Both the position numbers and the translations under genes were made by a program. DNA of 64,000 nucleotides. Source: Gammaproteobacteria bacterium UBA7310. Its GTDB lineage: Bacteria > Pseudomonadota > Gammaproteobacteria > Pseudomonadales > Ketobacteraceae. The stretch spans positions 62,001 through 126,000 of the forward strand of contig DKQK01000040.1 in NCBI GenBank assembly GCA_002471665.1, read 5' to 3'. The notes under the pieces were generated by a model that worked only from the letters and a program-made list of their open reading frames with translations, was not told the DNA's origin and ran no database searches. Each line of letters begins with the position of its first letter. Position 1 is the stretch's first letter. Shown piece by piece: positions 49,415 through 57,880 of the stretch.

Positions 49415-51142
49415 TTAGGCAGGGTTGATCTGCGACTGTATGAACTGGATCACCTCACTGGCGGGCACGCTGATTTTGTCGTTTTCGCGCCGGTGCTTGT
49501 ACTCATAGGCGCCGTCCTCGATGCCCCGATCGCTGATGACAATACGGTGGGGAATACCGATCAGTTCGATGTCGGAAAACTTGACCCCGGGCCTTTCTTT
49601 GCGATCGTCTAACAGGACCTCAATGCCCAAATCGGTAAATTGCCTGTAAAGGGAATCTGCCGTCTCCTGCACAGCGGGTGATTTGTGATTGTTCAGTGGC
49701 ACGATGGCCAGCTGGAACGGGGCGATGGCATCGGGCCAGATGATGCCGAACCGGTCGTGATTCTGCTCGATGGCCGAGGCGACCACGCGGGTAACACCGA
49801 TACCGTAACAGCCCATGGGCATAACATGGTTCTTGCCGTGCTCATCCAGCACCCCGGCTTTGAGGGCCTCGCTGTATTTGGTACCCAGTTGGAAAATATG
49901 ACCCACCTCGATGCCGCGCTTGATACTCAGCTCGCCATTGCCGCACGGGCTGGGATCACCTTCCACCACGTTACGCAGGTCGGCCACATCGTCAAAGTAC
50001 ACATCACGGTCCCAGTTTGCACCGGTCAGGTGAAAACCATCTTCGTTCGCACCGCAGATAAAATCCGCCATATTGATAACACTGCGATCGGCGATCACCG
50101 GGATGTTCATTTTCAAAGGGCCGATGGAGCCGGGCTTGCAGCCCAGTGCCTGTTCGACTTCCTCGTCACTTGCAAACGTCAGGGGAGCGGCAATCAGGGG
50201 GTGCTTCTCGGCCTTAATGTCGTTTAATTCCTTATCGCCCCGCAGCACCAGAGCCACCAGTTTGGCTGGGGCGTTGGCATCAGCGCTACCCTGCACCACC
50301 AGGGTTTTTACTATTGCCTGGGGAGGCACCTGAAGAAACGCGGATACCTCGTCAATACTGTGTTGGTTGGGAGTGGGGACTTTTTTCAGGGCGGCGCCGG
50401 GTGCGGGGCGGCTGTCCCCAATGGTCAGCGCTTCAGCCATTTCCACGTTGGCGGCGTAGTCACTGCTGTTGCTGAAGGCGATGTCGTCTTCACCGGAATC
50501 GGCCAGCACATGAAACTCATGGGAGCTGTTACCGCCGATGCTGCCGGTATCCGCCAGTACCGGACGAAAATCGAGGCCCAGGCGAGTGAAGATACTGCTG
50601 TAGGTGTCATACATGACGTTGTAGGTCTGTTGCAATGAAGCTTCATCGATATGGAAAGAGTAGGCATCCTTCATAATAAACTCGCGGGAGCGCATGATGC
50701 CGAAACGGGGGCGGATTTCATCCCGGAATTTGGTTTGAATCTGGTAGAAATTGCAGGGCAGCTGCTTGTAGCTCTGAATGTTATTGCGCACCAGATCCGT
50801 GATGACTTCTTCGTGGGTTGGGCCCAGGACAAAATCCCGCTGATGGCGGTCCTGCAGGCGTAGCAGTTCGGGGCCGTAGGCATCCATACGCTGTGATTCC
50901 TGCCACAACTCTGCGGGTTGTACCACCGGCATCAGCACTTCCATGGCGCCGGATTTATTCATTTCCTGCCGAATGATGTTTTCCACTTTCTGCAGAACGC
51001 GCAAGCCAAGGGGTAGCCAGGTATAAAGGCCGGAAGCCAGCTTGCGGATCATGCCGGCTCGGAGCATGAGCTGGTGGCTGATCACTTCGGCGTCGGCAGG
51101 GGTCTCCCGCAGGGTGGCGAGCAGGTATTCAGTGGTTTTCAT
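49415..51142 (-). CDS. proS: Prolyl-tRNA synthetase
   Basis: Class II aminoacyl-tRNA synthetase, 575 residues, bacterial type with an INS editing domain inserted in the catalytic core (about 225-405). The ATG 51142 (MKTTEYLLATLRETPADAEVISHQLML) matches the family start, so the further upstream ATG at 51157 is rejected. Motif 2 is in 'FRDEIRPRFGIMRSREFIMKDAYSF', and motif 3 in 'GCYGIGVTRVVASAIEQ'. The carboxyl anticodon domain follows ('ELIGIPHRIVISDRGIEDG'). It is first in a two-gene run with the transglycosylase gene. Confidence 0.97.
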   Translation of the reverse strand: MKTTEYLLATLRETPADAEVISHQLMLRAGMIRKLASGLYTWLPLGLRVLQKVENIIRQEMNKSGAMEVLMPVVQPAELWQESQRMDAYGPELLRLQDRHQRDFVLGPTHEEVITDLVRNNIQSYKQLPCNFYQIQTKFRDEIRPRFGIMRSREFIMKDAYSFHIDEASLQQTYNVMYDTYSSIFTRLGLDFRPVLADTGSIGGNSSHEFHVLADSGEDDIAFSNSSDYAANVEMAEALTIGDSRPAPGAALKKVPTPNQHSIDEVSAFLQVPPQAIVKTLVVQGSADANAPAKLVALVLRGDKELNDIKAEKHPLIAAPLTFASDEEVEQALGCKPGSIGPLKMNIPVIADRSVINMADFICGANEDGFHLTGANWDRDVYFDDVADLRNVVEGDPSPCGNGELSIKRGIEVGHIFQLGTKYSEALKAGVLDEHGKNHVMPMGCYGIGVTRVVASAIEQNHDRFGIIWPDAIAPFQLAIVPLNNHKSPAVQETADSLYRQFTDLGIEVLLDDRKERPGVKFSDIELIGIPHRIVISDRGIEDGAYEYKHRRENDKISVPASEVIQFIQSQINPA

Positions 51143-51324
51143 CAGGGGAATTCTCAACCTCTAGTGTGTGAAGGCAGCTTGGGCCCTGATTTTAAGGCTT
51201 GTTGCGGTGCATAACAATAAAGGCGGTTGGCAGAAGATGGTTCATTCGGCGAGGGCAGGGCGGCCACCCCGACATCCAAGGATAGGCAGCGGGTTTTGAT
51301 GAGCAAAGAAGACGGGCAAAGAAA

Positions 51325-51342
51325 AAGGGGCTTGCGCCCCTT
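51325..51342 (-). terminator. Intrinsic terminator of the HU-family gene
   Basis: On the minus strand AAGGGGC-GCAA-GCCCCTT is a 7-bp perfect stem followed by a T-rich stretch (TTTC). It lies 5 bp after the HU-like gene's stop. Confidence 0.85.
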
Positions 51343-51347
51343 GTTTC

Positions 51348-51785
51348 TTATTTCTCAGCCATGTCTTTCAGCTTTTTCAAGGGGCGAACCTTGATAACGT
51401 TGCGGGCCGGCTTGGCTTTGAACACGGTTTCTTCACCGGTGAAGGGGTTGATCCCTTTGCGTGCCTTGGTGGCAGGCTTCCGGGTCACCATGATTTTCAT
51501 CAGGCCCGGGATGGTGAAGTTGCCGACTGCGCGCGGCTTAACATGGGATTCAATCAGCACACCCAGCTCATCCAGTACAGACTGAACCTGTTTGCGGCTC
51601 AATTCAGTGTTCTCTGAAATGGTGTTGAGGATCTGGGTTTTGGTCATTGCTTCTTTTGCGGCTGTCACTTTGCGGGCAGCTGGCGCTGCAGCTTTCTTAA
51701 CAGCTGCTTTTTTGGCTGGCGCCTTCTTGGCTGGCGCTTTTTTTGCGGCAGCTTTCTTTACAGGAGCTTTTTTCTTTGCAGGCAT
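51348..51785 (-). CDS. HU-family DNA-binding protein with Lys/Ala-rich tail
   Basis: A 145-residue nucleoid protein. Residues 1-45 are a low-complexity Lys, Ala and Pro tail with repeats such as KKAPAKKAPAKK, resembling eukaryotic histone H1 tails and AlgP-like pseudomonad proteins. Residues 48-140 are an HU/IHF-type domain ('MTKTQILNTISENTELSRKQVQSVLDELG', then 'GNFTIPGLMKIMVTRKPATKARKGINPFTGEE'). The tail probably adds non-specific DNA binding and condensation. The gene has its own terminator, and a 14-bp palindrome lies upstream. It is transcribed alone. Confidence 0.9.
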   Translation of the reverse strand: MPAKKKAPVKKAAAKKAPAKKAPAKKAAVKKAAAPAARKVTAAKEAMTKTQILNTISENTELSRKQVQSVLDELGVLIESHVKPRAVGNFTIPGLMKIMVTRKPATKARKGINPFTGEETVFKAKPARNVIKVRPLKKLKDMAEK

Positions 51786-51902
51786 GATTGCTTCCTTTGA
51801 TTTTAGTTATGGCAAGTCCTGATGTTGAATTGCTGTGCAGGAATGAATTCCCGAACAAAGGCAATCGCAGCAACAGTTCGAGCTGTCGCGCATAATTATT
51901 GA

Positions 51903-51916
51903 TCCTAAAATTAGGA
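51903..51916. promoter_or_regulatory. Palindrome upstream of the HU-family gene
   Basis: TCCTAA-AA-TTAGGA (plus strand) is a 6-2-6 inverted repeat about 120 bp before the HU-like ATG, in an AT-rich zone where a promoter is expected. An operator role is inferred only. Confidence 0.35.
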
Positions 51917-51981
51917 CTAGCAAGTAAATAAATGCACTTTTTGCCTGTTTTTATAGGGTAAAACGCAAAATAATCGAGATT

Positions 51982-53124
51982 TTAACTGTCTGGCTGCAGG
52001 GATCGGCCCACTTCGTTAAATACATTGACCCAGTTGGGGTCAAAGTGGGTGCCTGCACAACGATTGATTTCCAGCACCGCACGCACGAATGGCCGCTTCA
52101 AATTGGTGCTGTAAGCTCGTTCATGGGTGCGGGCTTCGAATGCGTCCACGATGGCCAGAATTTTTGCGCCGGGGCAAATGTGTGCACCGGTCAGGCCGGC
52201 GGGATAGCCCAGGCCATCCTCCCGTTCATGATGTTCGAGCACAATATAGCTGGCCTGATCCCAACGTTTCATTGCTGAAATCAGAGTAAAGGCCTGTTGC
52301 GTATGAGAGCGTAGAAGGGACATTTCCTCGGCATTGAGTGGTGTGGTTTTGTGCAGGATTTCCAGAGGTAGAAACGCCATGGCGATATCGTGGGTGTAAA
52401 CGGCGGCCGCCAGTTGGTCCGGTTCAACCGGTTTTCCCGCATGCTGGTTCATGGCCAGGGCTAATTGCAGCATGCGGACGGTGCGCCCTTGCCAGTATTG
52501 CGAGCGTTCTTCCAGCGGAGCGCTCAGTTTTTGGAAAAAGCGTAAATCGTCGTTCGATTCCACGCCAAACTGCTTCAGTACAGTATCGCTGTCATGGGGT
52601 ATCGGCAGCGGTTTGGTTGTATTCCTGGGCAGTGGCTTGTGGTCATCGGGGATGGTGTCCGGTGCCATGATGCCCAGCGCCGTTCGAATGGCAGAGTAAC
52701 GGGCTTGCTCATCCTGGGAGGCCGCCTCATTGATGTGGTTACACAGCGTGCTTAATTGGGTCTCAGTAAGGGGGGGCGCTGTGCGTTCCATGCTGGACAC
52801 CACCAGGCGGTGGGTGGTGTCCATGGCCAGCAGAATGATGTCGCTGAGCAGAGTATCGTAATGCACCCGGCCCTGGCGAATAGCATCCAGAACGTCTTCG
52901 ACACTTTGCAAAAGGGGTGACAGTTCCCGCAGGCCCACATAGATCAGGTTGCCTTTTATGGTATGGACCGAGCGGAAAAGATCATTCAGCAGGGTATTGT
53001 TGTCGGGATCGTGCTCCAGGTCGATGAGGGCGTTTTCACAATGTTGGTGAGCCTCCTGAAAATCCAGAAAGAAGTCTTCCATCAGGTCGCGTTGGAACTC
53101 ATCGTCTCGCATGTGGCCGGCCAT
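51982..53124 (-). CDS. Hpt-HD-GYP protein
   Basis: A 380-residue cytosolic protein fusing a phosphotransfer and an HD-GYP domain. Residues 1-120 form an Hpt helix bundle with acceptor His54 in 'FRSVHTIKGNLIYVG'. The HD-GYP domain (about 205-375) keeps H245-D246, H274, H298-H299, the GYP triad (306-308) and D327, so metal binding looks intact. The canonical HDxGK is HDIAM here, so the Gly and the Lys thought to hold substrate phosphate are lost; phosphodiesterase activity is uncertain. ATG 53124 is chosen because GGGAG lies about 10 nt upstream; the open frame continues to 53199. Confidence 0.85.
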   Translation of the reverse strand: MAGHMRDDEFQRDLMEDFFLDFQEAHQHCENALIDLEHDPDNNTLLNDLFRSVHTIKGNLIYVGLRELSPLLQSVEDVLDAIRQGRVHYDTLLSDIILLAMDTTHRLVVSSMERTAPPLTETQLSTLCNHINEAASQDEQARYSAIRTALGIMAPDTIPDDHKPLPRNTTKPLPIPHDSDTVLKQFGVESNDDLRFFQKLSAPLEERSQYWQGRTVRMLQLALAMNQHAGKPVEPDQLAAAVYTHDIAMAFLPLEILHKTTPLNAEEMSLLRSHTQQAFTLISAMKRWDQASYIVLEHHEREDGLGYPAGLTGAHICPGAKILAIVDAFEARTHERAYSTNLKRPFVRAVLEINRCAGTHFDPNWVNVFNEVGRSLQPDS

Positions 53125-53181
53125 TGCATTTCTCCCTCGGGTATTTATTTCAGTATAGGCGTTGAACGGTTGGCGCCAGTG

Positions 53182-53210
53182 CTGCCAAAAGCGCGGCAAC
53201 CCGCTATAAT
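53182..53210 (+). promoter_or_regulatory. Predicted sigma70 promoter for fmdB-aspS
   Basis: CTGCCA (53182-53187), a 17-bp spacer and a perfect TATAAT (53205-53210) lie about 100 bp before the fmdB ATG. The -35 matches 4 of 6 bases. It should drive fmdB, aspS and probably yebC. Confidence 0.5.
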
Positions 53211-53310
53211 GTGGCCCCTTTTTCCAGATGGGGGTGGGTTATCACCGGGCCTCCGTCTTTAAATCTATTCAAATCAAATAGTTATAGGTTTTTGCTCGAG
53301 GTGTTTGGTT

Positions 53311-53574
53311 ATGCCGATTTATGAGTATCAGTGCCAGTCCTGCGGACATGAGCTGGAAGCGATCCAGAAAATGAGCGATGCAGCCCTGACGGAGTGCCCG
53401 CAATGCAAGCAAAGTACGCTGAAAAAGCGGATTTCCGCGGCCGGTTTTCGCCTCTCCGGTCAAGGTTGGTACGAGACCGATTTTAAGACCGGAAAGAAAA
53501 AGAACCTGACCAATCAGGATAGTGGCGGTGCCACCAAGCCCGCTGACAAGCCCGCCAGCCCATCGGCCAGCTGA
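53311..53574 (+). CDS. FmdB-type zinc ribbon protein
   Basis: An 87-residue protein of the FmdB family. The start ATG 53311 (MPIYEYQCQSCGHELE) is the typical family start; GTG/ATG choices 6 bp upstream are rejected. Two CxxC pairs (C8-x2-C11 in 'YQCQSCG', and C30-x2-C33 in 'ECPQCK') form the zinc ribbon. The tail (about 55-87) is polar and disordered, rich in Ser, Pro and Lys. The molecular role is unknown; the gene commonly sits just before aspS in pseudomonads. It lies 40 bp upstream of aspS. Confidence 0.92.
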   Translation: MPIYEYQCQSCGHELEAIQKMSDAALTECPQCKQSTLKKRISAAGFRLSGQGWYETDFKTGKKKNLTNQDSGGATKPADKPASPSAS

Positions 53575-53614
53575 TTCACATTACATACAGACGAATTAAA
53601 CAGGTATTTTAGTT

Positions 53615-55384
53615 ATGCGAAGCCATTACTGTGGCCATCTCAACGAATCTCACATCGACCAAACCGTAACGCTCTGCGGCTGGGTACACCGTCGTCGCGA
53701 CCATGGGGGCGTTATATTTCTGGATCTGCGTGATCGTGAAGGAATAGCCCAGGTAGTGGTGGATCCGGACACCGAAGAGGCGTTTGCCCGGGCCGACCGG
53801 GTGCGCAGCGAGTTCGTTATCCGTCTCACCGGGCGGGTGCGCCATCGCCCGGAGGGAACCACCAACCCGGAAATGCCCACCGGCATGATCGAGGTGCTGG
53901 GTAAGGAGCTGGAAATACTGAATGCCTCGGAAACACCACCCTTCCAGTTGGATGAGCATACCAATGTGGGGGAGGATGTTCGTCTCAAGTATCGTTATAT
54001 GGATTTGCGCCGCCCTGAAATCCAGCAGCGCCTGGCATTTCGCTCCAAGGTAACCACGGCGATCCGCAACTTTCTGGATCAGCAAGGCTTTCTGGATGTG
54101 GAAACACCGATTCTGACCAAAGCGACACCGGAAGGGGCACGTGATTACCTGGTGCCCAGTCGAACCCATCCCGGCAGCTTCTTTGCCTTGCCGCAGTCAC
54201 CGCAATTGTTCAAACAGCTGCTGATGGTGTCCGGTATGGACCGCTACTATCAGATTGCCAAGTGCTTCCGCGACGAGGATTTGCGGGCCGACCGCCAACC
54301 TGAGTTCACCCAGATCGACATCGAAGCCTCGTTTGTGAATGAGGAGGATGTCATGGGGGTGGCGGAAACCATGGTGCGCAAGTTGTTCCAGGAACAACTG
54401 GGTGTAGACTTGCCGGAATTCCCCCGTATGCCCTATGCCGAAGCCATGTCCCGTTACGGCAGCGATAAACCGGATCTGCGTATTCCGCTGGAACTGGTGG
54501 ATGTGGACGACCTAATGCGCCAGGTTGAATTCAAGGTGTTTTCCGGGCCGGCCACTGATCCCAAAGGGCGGGTCTGCGCTCTGCGGGTGCCAGGTGGTGC
54601 CAAGCTCAGCCGCAAGGAAATCGACGATTACACCAAGTATGTGGGAATCTATGGGGCCAAGGGGTTGGCCTGGATCAAAGTTAACGAGCTGGCCAACGGC
54701 ATTGACGGGCTACAGTCGCCCATCGTGAAAAACATGACCAACGTGGTAATGGAAATGATGGCACGGCTGGGTGCAGAAGACGGCGACATTATATTCTTCG
54801 GCGCCGGCAAAGCCACCACGGTGAACGAATCCATTGGAGCCCTGCGCATCAAACTGGGCCACGACCTGGATTTGGTGCAGGGGCAATGGGCGCCACTCTG
54901 GGTGGTGGACTTCCCCATGTTTGAAGAGGACGACAGCGGCAAATGGAATGCCATTCATCACCCCTTTACGGCGCCGTCCTGCGACCCTGAAATACTGGAA
55001 AAAGACCCCGGCGCTGCGCTGTCCCGCGCCTATGACATGGTGCTGAACGGCACTGAACTGGGTGGAGGCTCCATTCGTATCCACGATCCGGACATGCAGC
55101 GCACGGTGTTTCGCGCCCTCAACATCAGCGACGATGAAGCCAATGAAAAGTTTGGTTTCCTCCTGGATGCCCTCAAGTTTGGCTGCCCCCCTCATGGTGG
55201 TTTGGCCTTCGGCCTGGATCGGTTGATCATGTTAATGACCGACGCCCATTCAATCCGTGATGTGATTGCCTTCCCCAAAACCCAGACGGCGGCCTGCGTA
55301 ATGACATCGGCACCTTCCACGGTGGACCCCAAGCAACTGCGTGAGGTGGGCATTCGATTGCGCCAGGCGGAAGAAAAACAGTAA
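53615..55384 (+). CDS. aspS: Aspartyl-tRNA synthetase
   Basis: Class II synthetase of 589 residues, the normal bacterial length, charging tRNA-Asp. The amino anticodon-binding OB fold begins 'MRSHYCGHLNESHIDQTVTLCGWVHRRRDHGG'. The catalytic core has motif 2 in 'CFRDEDLRADRQPEFTQIDIE' and motif 3 in 'GGLAFGLDRLIMLM', with the bacterial GAD insertion between (about 290-415). It is in the conserved order fmdB-aspS-yebC. Whether it is discriminating (tRNA-Asp only) or also charges tRNA-Asn cannot be told by eye. Confidence 0.98.
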   Translation: MRSHYCGHLNESHIDQTVTLCGWVHRRRDHGGVIFLDLRDREGIAQVVVDPDTEEAFARADRVRSEFVIRLTGRVRHRPEGTTNPEMPTGMIEVLGKELEILNASETPPFQLDEHTNVGEDVRLKYRYMDLRRPEIQQRLAFRSKVTTAIRNFLDQQGFLDVETPILTKATPEGARDYLVPSRTHPGSFFALPQSPQLFKQLLMVSGMDRYYQIAKCFRDEDLRADRQPEFTQIDIEASFVNEEDVMGVAETMVRKLFQEQLGVDLPEFPRMPYAEAMSRYGSDKPDLRIPLELVDVDDLMRQVEFKVFSGPATDPKGRVCALRVPGGAKLSRKEIDDYTKYVGIYGAKGLAWIKVNELANGIDGLQSPIVKNMTNVVMEMMARLGAEDGDIIFFGAGKATTVNESIGALRIKLGHDLDLVQGQWAPLWVVDFPMFEEDDSGKWNAIHHPFTAPSCDPEILEKDPGAALSRAYDMVLNGTELGGGSIRIHDPDMQRTVFRALNISDDEANEKFGFLLDALKFGCPPHGGLAFGLDRLIMLMTDAHSIRDVIAFPKTQTAACVMTSAPSTVDPKQLREVGIRLRQAEEKQ

Positions 55385-55430
55385 ACCGACGTCGATAGAT
55401 CGTAGTGATACAGCAGTAAAGGAGCGAACC

Positions 55431-56177
55431 ATGGCCGGTCACAGTAAATGGGCCAATATAAAGCACCGTAAGGCAGCTCAGGATGCCAAGCGCGGCAAGA
55501 TATTCACCCGACTGATTCGGGAGATCACCATTGCCGCCCGCTCCGGCGCTGCCCCCGAAGACAATCCGCGCTTGCGTCTGGCAATGGACAAGGCGCTGGC
55601 GGCCAATATGACCAAAGAGACCATCGAGCGGGCCGTGAAGCGGGGTGCCGGTGGGGATGACGGCGGTCAGTTGGACGAGCTGACCTACGAAGGCTATGGG
55701 GTGGGGGGCGTTGCGGTCATTGTTGAAGCCATGACCGATAACCGTAACCGTACCGCCGGTGAAGTGCGTCATGCGTTCAGTAAGTTCGGCGGTAATCTGG
55801 GTACCGACGGATCCGTGGCTTACCTGTTTACCAAGCGCGGCGAGATCACCTTTGAACCGGGGGTGGATGAAGAGTCAGTGCTGGAAGCCGCGCTGGAGGC
55901 CGGAGCAGAAGACGTGCTCACACTGGATGATGGCAGTATTGAAGTGATTACGGCCTGGGAGGATCTCGGCAAGGTGAAATCCGCGTTGGATGAGGCGGGT
56001 CTGGTATCGGCCGGTGCGGAAATCAATATGGCGGCCTCTGTGCAGGTGGATATGGATCTGGACACCGCAACCACCGTGCTGAAGATGATCGACATGCTGG
56101 AAGAGTTGGACGATGTTCAAAATGTGTACACCAACGCCAACTTTACTCAGGAATTAATGGAGCAAATGGATACCTGA
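55431..56177 (+). CDS. yebC: YebC/TACO1 family protein
   Basis: A 248-residue protein of the YebC/PmpR family, beginning 'MAGHSKWANIKHRKAAQDAKRGKIFTRL', which is family diagnostic. The ATG at 55431 follows 'AAAGGAGCGAACC'; the open frame upstream is coincidental. The family is linked to translation of proline-rich stretches and, in some bacteria, to transcriptional control. It lies 46 bp after aspS and is followed by a strong terminator, so the aspS transcript probably ends here. Confidence 0.97.
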   Translation: MAGHSKWANIKHRKAAQDAKRGKIFTRLIREITIAARSGAAPEDNPRLRLAMDKALAANMTKETIERAVKRGAGGDDGGQLDELTYEGYGVGGVAVIVEAMTDNRNRTAGEVRHAFSKFGGNLGTDGSVAYLFTKRGEITFEPGVDEESVLEAALEAGAEDVLTLDDGSIEVITAWEDLGKVKSALDEAGLVSAGAEINMAASVQVDMDLDTATTVLKMIDMLEELDDVQNVYTNANFTQELMEQMDT

Positions 56178-56205
56178 GGCGCGCTGGCGAGTGGATGCGC
56201 CAGCT

Positions 56206-56236
56206 AAAAGGCCGCTTTCTGCAAAGCGGCCTTTTT
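56206..56236 (+). terminator. Intrinsic terminator after yebC
   Basis: AAGGCCGCTTT-CTG-CAAAGCGGCCTT followed by TTTT: a long GC-rich stem with a T-run, 28 bp after the yebC stop. Confidence 0.92.
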
Positions 56237-56360
56237 TGTGTCTGCAGTAATCGACAAACCCGCTGGTAATATTTCATAACCATTTCAGGCTGCGCTCCTT
56301 AAACTGATCCCAATCGTGACCACCCACACATTGCAGTAACAAGCGAGAAAGGTAACCTCC

Positions 56361-56552
56361 ATGAAACTGACCAACCTGTTGATCATCGCACTGACCACCG
56401 GCCTGGTGTTGGCTTTGGTGTTGGCTTTGGTGTTGAGCGGTGCCTCTGGTGAGCAATGGGAGTTTCTGGTTGAGTATGGATGGGTTCTGGTTCTCGCCAT
56501 CGGATTTGTCGGACTCGTGGGTGCTCGCGAGAAAACGCCTGAAATGGCGTAA
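56361..56552 (+). CDS. Small two-helix membrane protein
   Basis: A 63-residue protein with two hydrophobic segments (about 4-26 and 41-53) separated by a short polar loop ('GASGEQWEFLVEYGW') and a charged tail. The ATG follows 'AAAGGTAACCTCC', a plausible ribosome-binding site, and an intrinsic terminator follows 10 bp after the stop, which supports a real gene. A 12-bp repeat (GGTGTTGGCTTT twice, then GGTGTTG) at 56405-56435 encodes the Leu/Ala/Val stretch of the first helix. I recognise no family. Confidence 0.65.
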   Translation: MKLTNLLIIALTTGLVLALVLALVLSGASGEQWEFLVEYGWVLVLAIGFVGLVGAREKTPEMA

Positions 56553-56561
56553 CCCCCCCCT

Positions 56562-56592
56562 AAGCGGCACCACCCCGGGTGCCGCTTTTTTT
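56562..56592 (+). terminator. Intrinsic terminator after the small membrane gene
   Basis: AAGCGGCACC-ACCCCG-GGTGCCGCTT followed by eight T. It separates the small gene from ruvC. Confidence 0.92.
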
Positions 56593-56688
56593 TCTAAACT
56601 TATGAAATTAGTGGAATTTAGGGTCGACTCGTGACCCAGTGCTGCTAGACTAACCCTCAACTATCCAGATAGCAGGATTCCCATTTTC

Positions 56689-57213
56689 ATGGCCATCGTG
56701 CTGGGCATTGACCCGGGCTCAAGAGTCACCGGATACGGCGTGATCGCGGCGGAAGGTTCCAGGCTCATCTATATAGACAGCGGCTGTATTCGGACTCAGT
56801 CTGCAGAGACACTGAGCGAGAAGCTGGACATCATCTACCGCGGCATCAACGAAGTCATTCAGCTCCACTCGCCCCAGGAAGTGGGTGTCGAGCAGGTATT
56901 TATGGCTCGCAATGCCGATTCTGCGCTTAAGCTGGGGCAGGCGCGGGGGGCCGCCATCGTCGCCTGTACGTTTAATCATGTTCCTGTTTTCGAGTATTCC
57001 GCCAGGCAGGTGAAGCAAGCCGTGGTCGGCACCGGTGCGGCTGACAAAGTACAGGTACAGGCCATGATTTGTCGTTTACTGGGTTTGGAGCGGGCACCCC
57101 AGGCGGATGCTGCCGACGCATTGGGGGTGGCGGTGTGTCACACCCACATGACACAAGGCATGATTCGCATGGCGGGGGCCCGTAAGCTGAGACGTGGGCG
57201 CATGCGCCGTTGA
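56689..57213 (+). CDS. ruvC: Holliday junction endonuclease RuvC
   Basis: A 174-residue RNase H-fold resolvase that cuts Holliday junctions symmetrically. The first catalytic Asp is Asp8 in 'VLGIDPGSRVTGYGVI'; a second acid is in 'GVEQVFMARN', and the carboxyl acids are in 'ADAADALGVAVCH'. It acts with RuvA and RuvB, encoded directly downstream in the usual order. The protein has normal length and no anomalies. Confidence 0.97.
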   Translation: MAIVLGIDPGSRVTGYGVIAAEGSRLIYIDSGCIRTQSAETLSEKLDIIYRGINEVIQLHSPQEVGVEQVFMARNADSALKLGQARGAAIVACTFNHVPVFEYSARQVKQAVVGTGAADKVQVQAMICRLLGLERAPQADAADALGVAVCHTHMTQGMIRMAGARKLRRGRMRR

Positions 57214-57232
57214 CCAACCACAAGACATTTCT

Positions 57233-57841
57233 ATGATCGGACGAATCAAAGGTATCATTATCGAGAAGCAGGCACCGGTATTACTGGTGGAGGTGGCGGG
57301 AGTGGGTTATGAGGTGGAGGCACCCATGACCACGTTCTACCGCATTCCCGAAGTGGGTAAAGAGGTCATCCTGCATACCCATTTTGTGGTGCGCGAAGAT
57401 GCCCAATTGCTGTACGGTTTTTTTGAGAAGGATGAGCGCGAACTGTTTCGGCTGCTGATCAAGGTCAATGGCGTCGGGCCGAAAATGGCGCTGGCCATTC
57501 TGTCCGGCATGGAAGGCTCTGAATTCGTGCGTTGTGTTCAGGATCACGATACCCATACCCTGGTAAAATTGCCCGGCGTGGGTAAAAAAACCGCTGAGCG
57601 TCTGGTGATTGAAATGCAGGATCGGGTTAAGGCTTTCACCGGTTTGGCGCCGCAACCGGAACTGACACCGGTGAGCAATCAACAGCGTAATCCAAGGGCC
57701 GAGATCAATGATGCAGAGAGCGCCCTGATCGCCTTGGGTTACAAACCCACGGAAGCGGCAAAAGCCATTGCGGCCATCGATGCTGATGGGTTAAAAAGCG
57801 AAGAAATCATCCGTCAGGCATTGAAACGGATGGTGAACTGA
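57233..57841 (+). CDS. ruvA: Holliday junction branch migration protein RuvA
   Basis: A 202-residue DNA-binding subunit that tetramerises on junctions and loads RuvB. The ATG 57233 (MIGRIKGIIIEKQAPVLLVEV) is the family start; the longer open frame from 57194 is rejected. Two helix-hairpin-helix motifs appear in 'LIKVNGVGPKMALAILSGM' and 'LVKLPGVGKKTAERLVIEM'. The carboxyl domain III that contacts RuvB is present ('DAESALIALGYKPTEAAKAI'). Confidence 0.97.
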   Translation: MIGRIKGIIIEKQAPVLLVEVAGVGYEVEAPMTTFYRIPEVGKEVILHTHFVVREDAQLLYGFFEKDERELFRLLIKVNGVGPKMALAILSGMEGSEFVRCVQDHDTHTLVKLPGVGKKTAERLVIEMQDRVKAFTGLAPQPELTPVSNQQRNPRAEINDAESALIALGYKPTEAAKAIAAIDADGLKSEEIIRQALKRMVN

Positions 57842-57880
57842 CAGCGTAATTGAATATTACAAGGCCATAACGACAGCACT

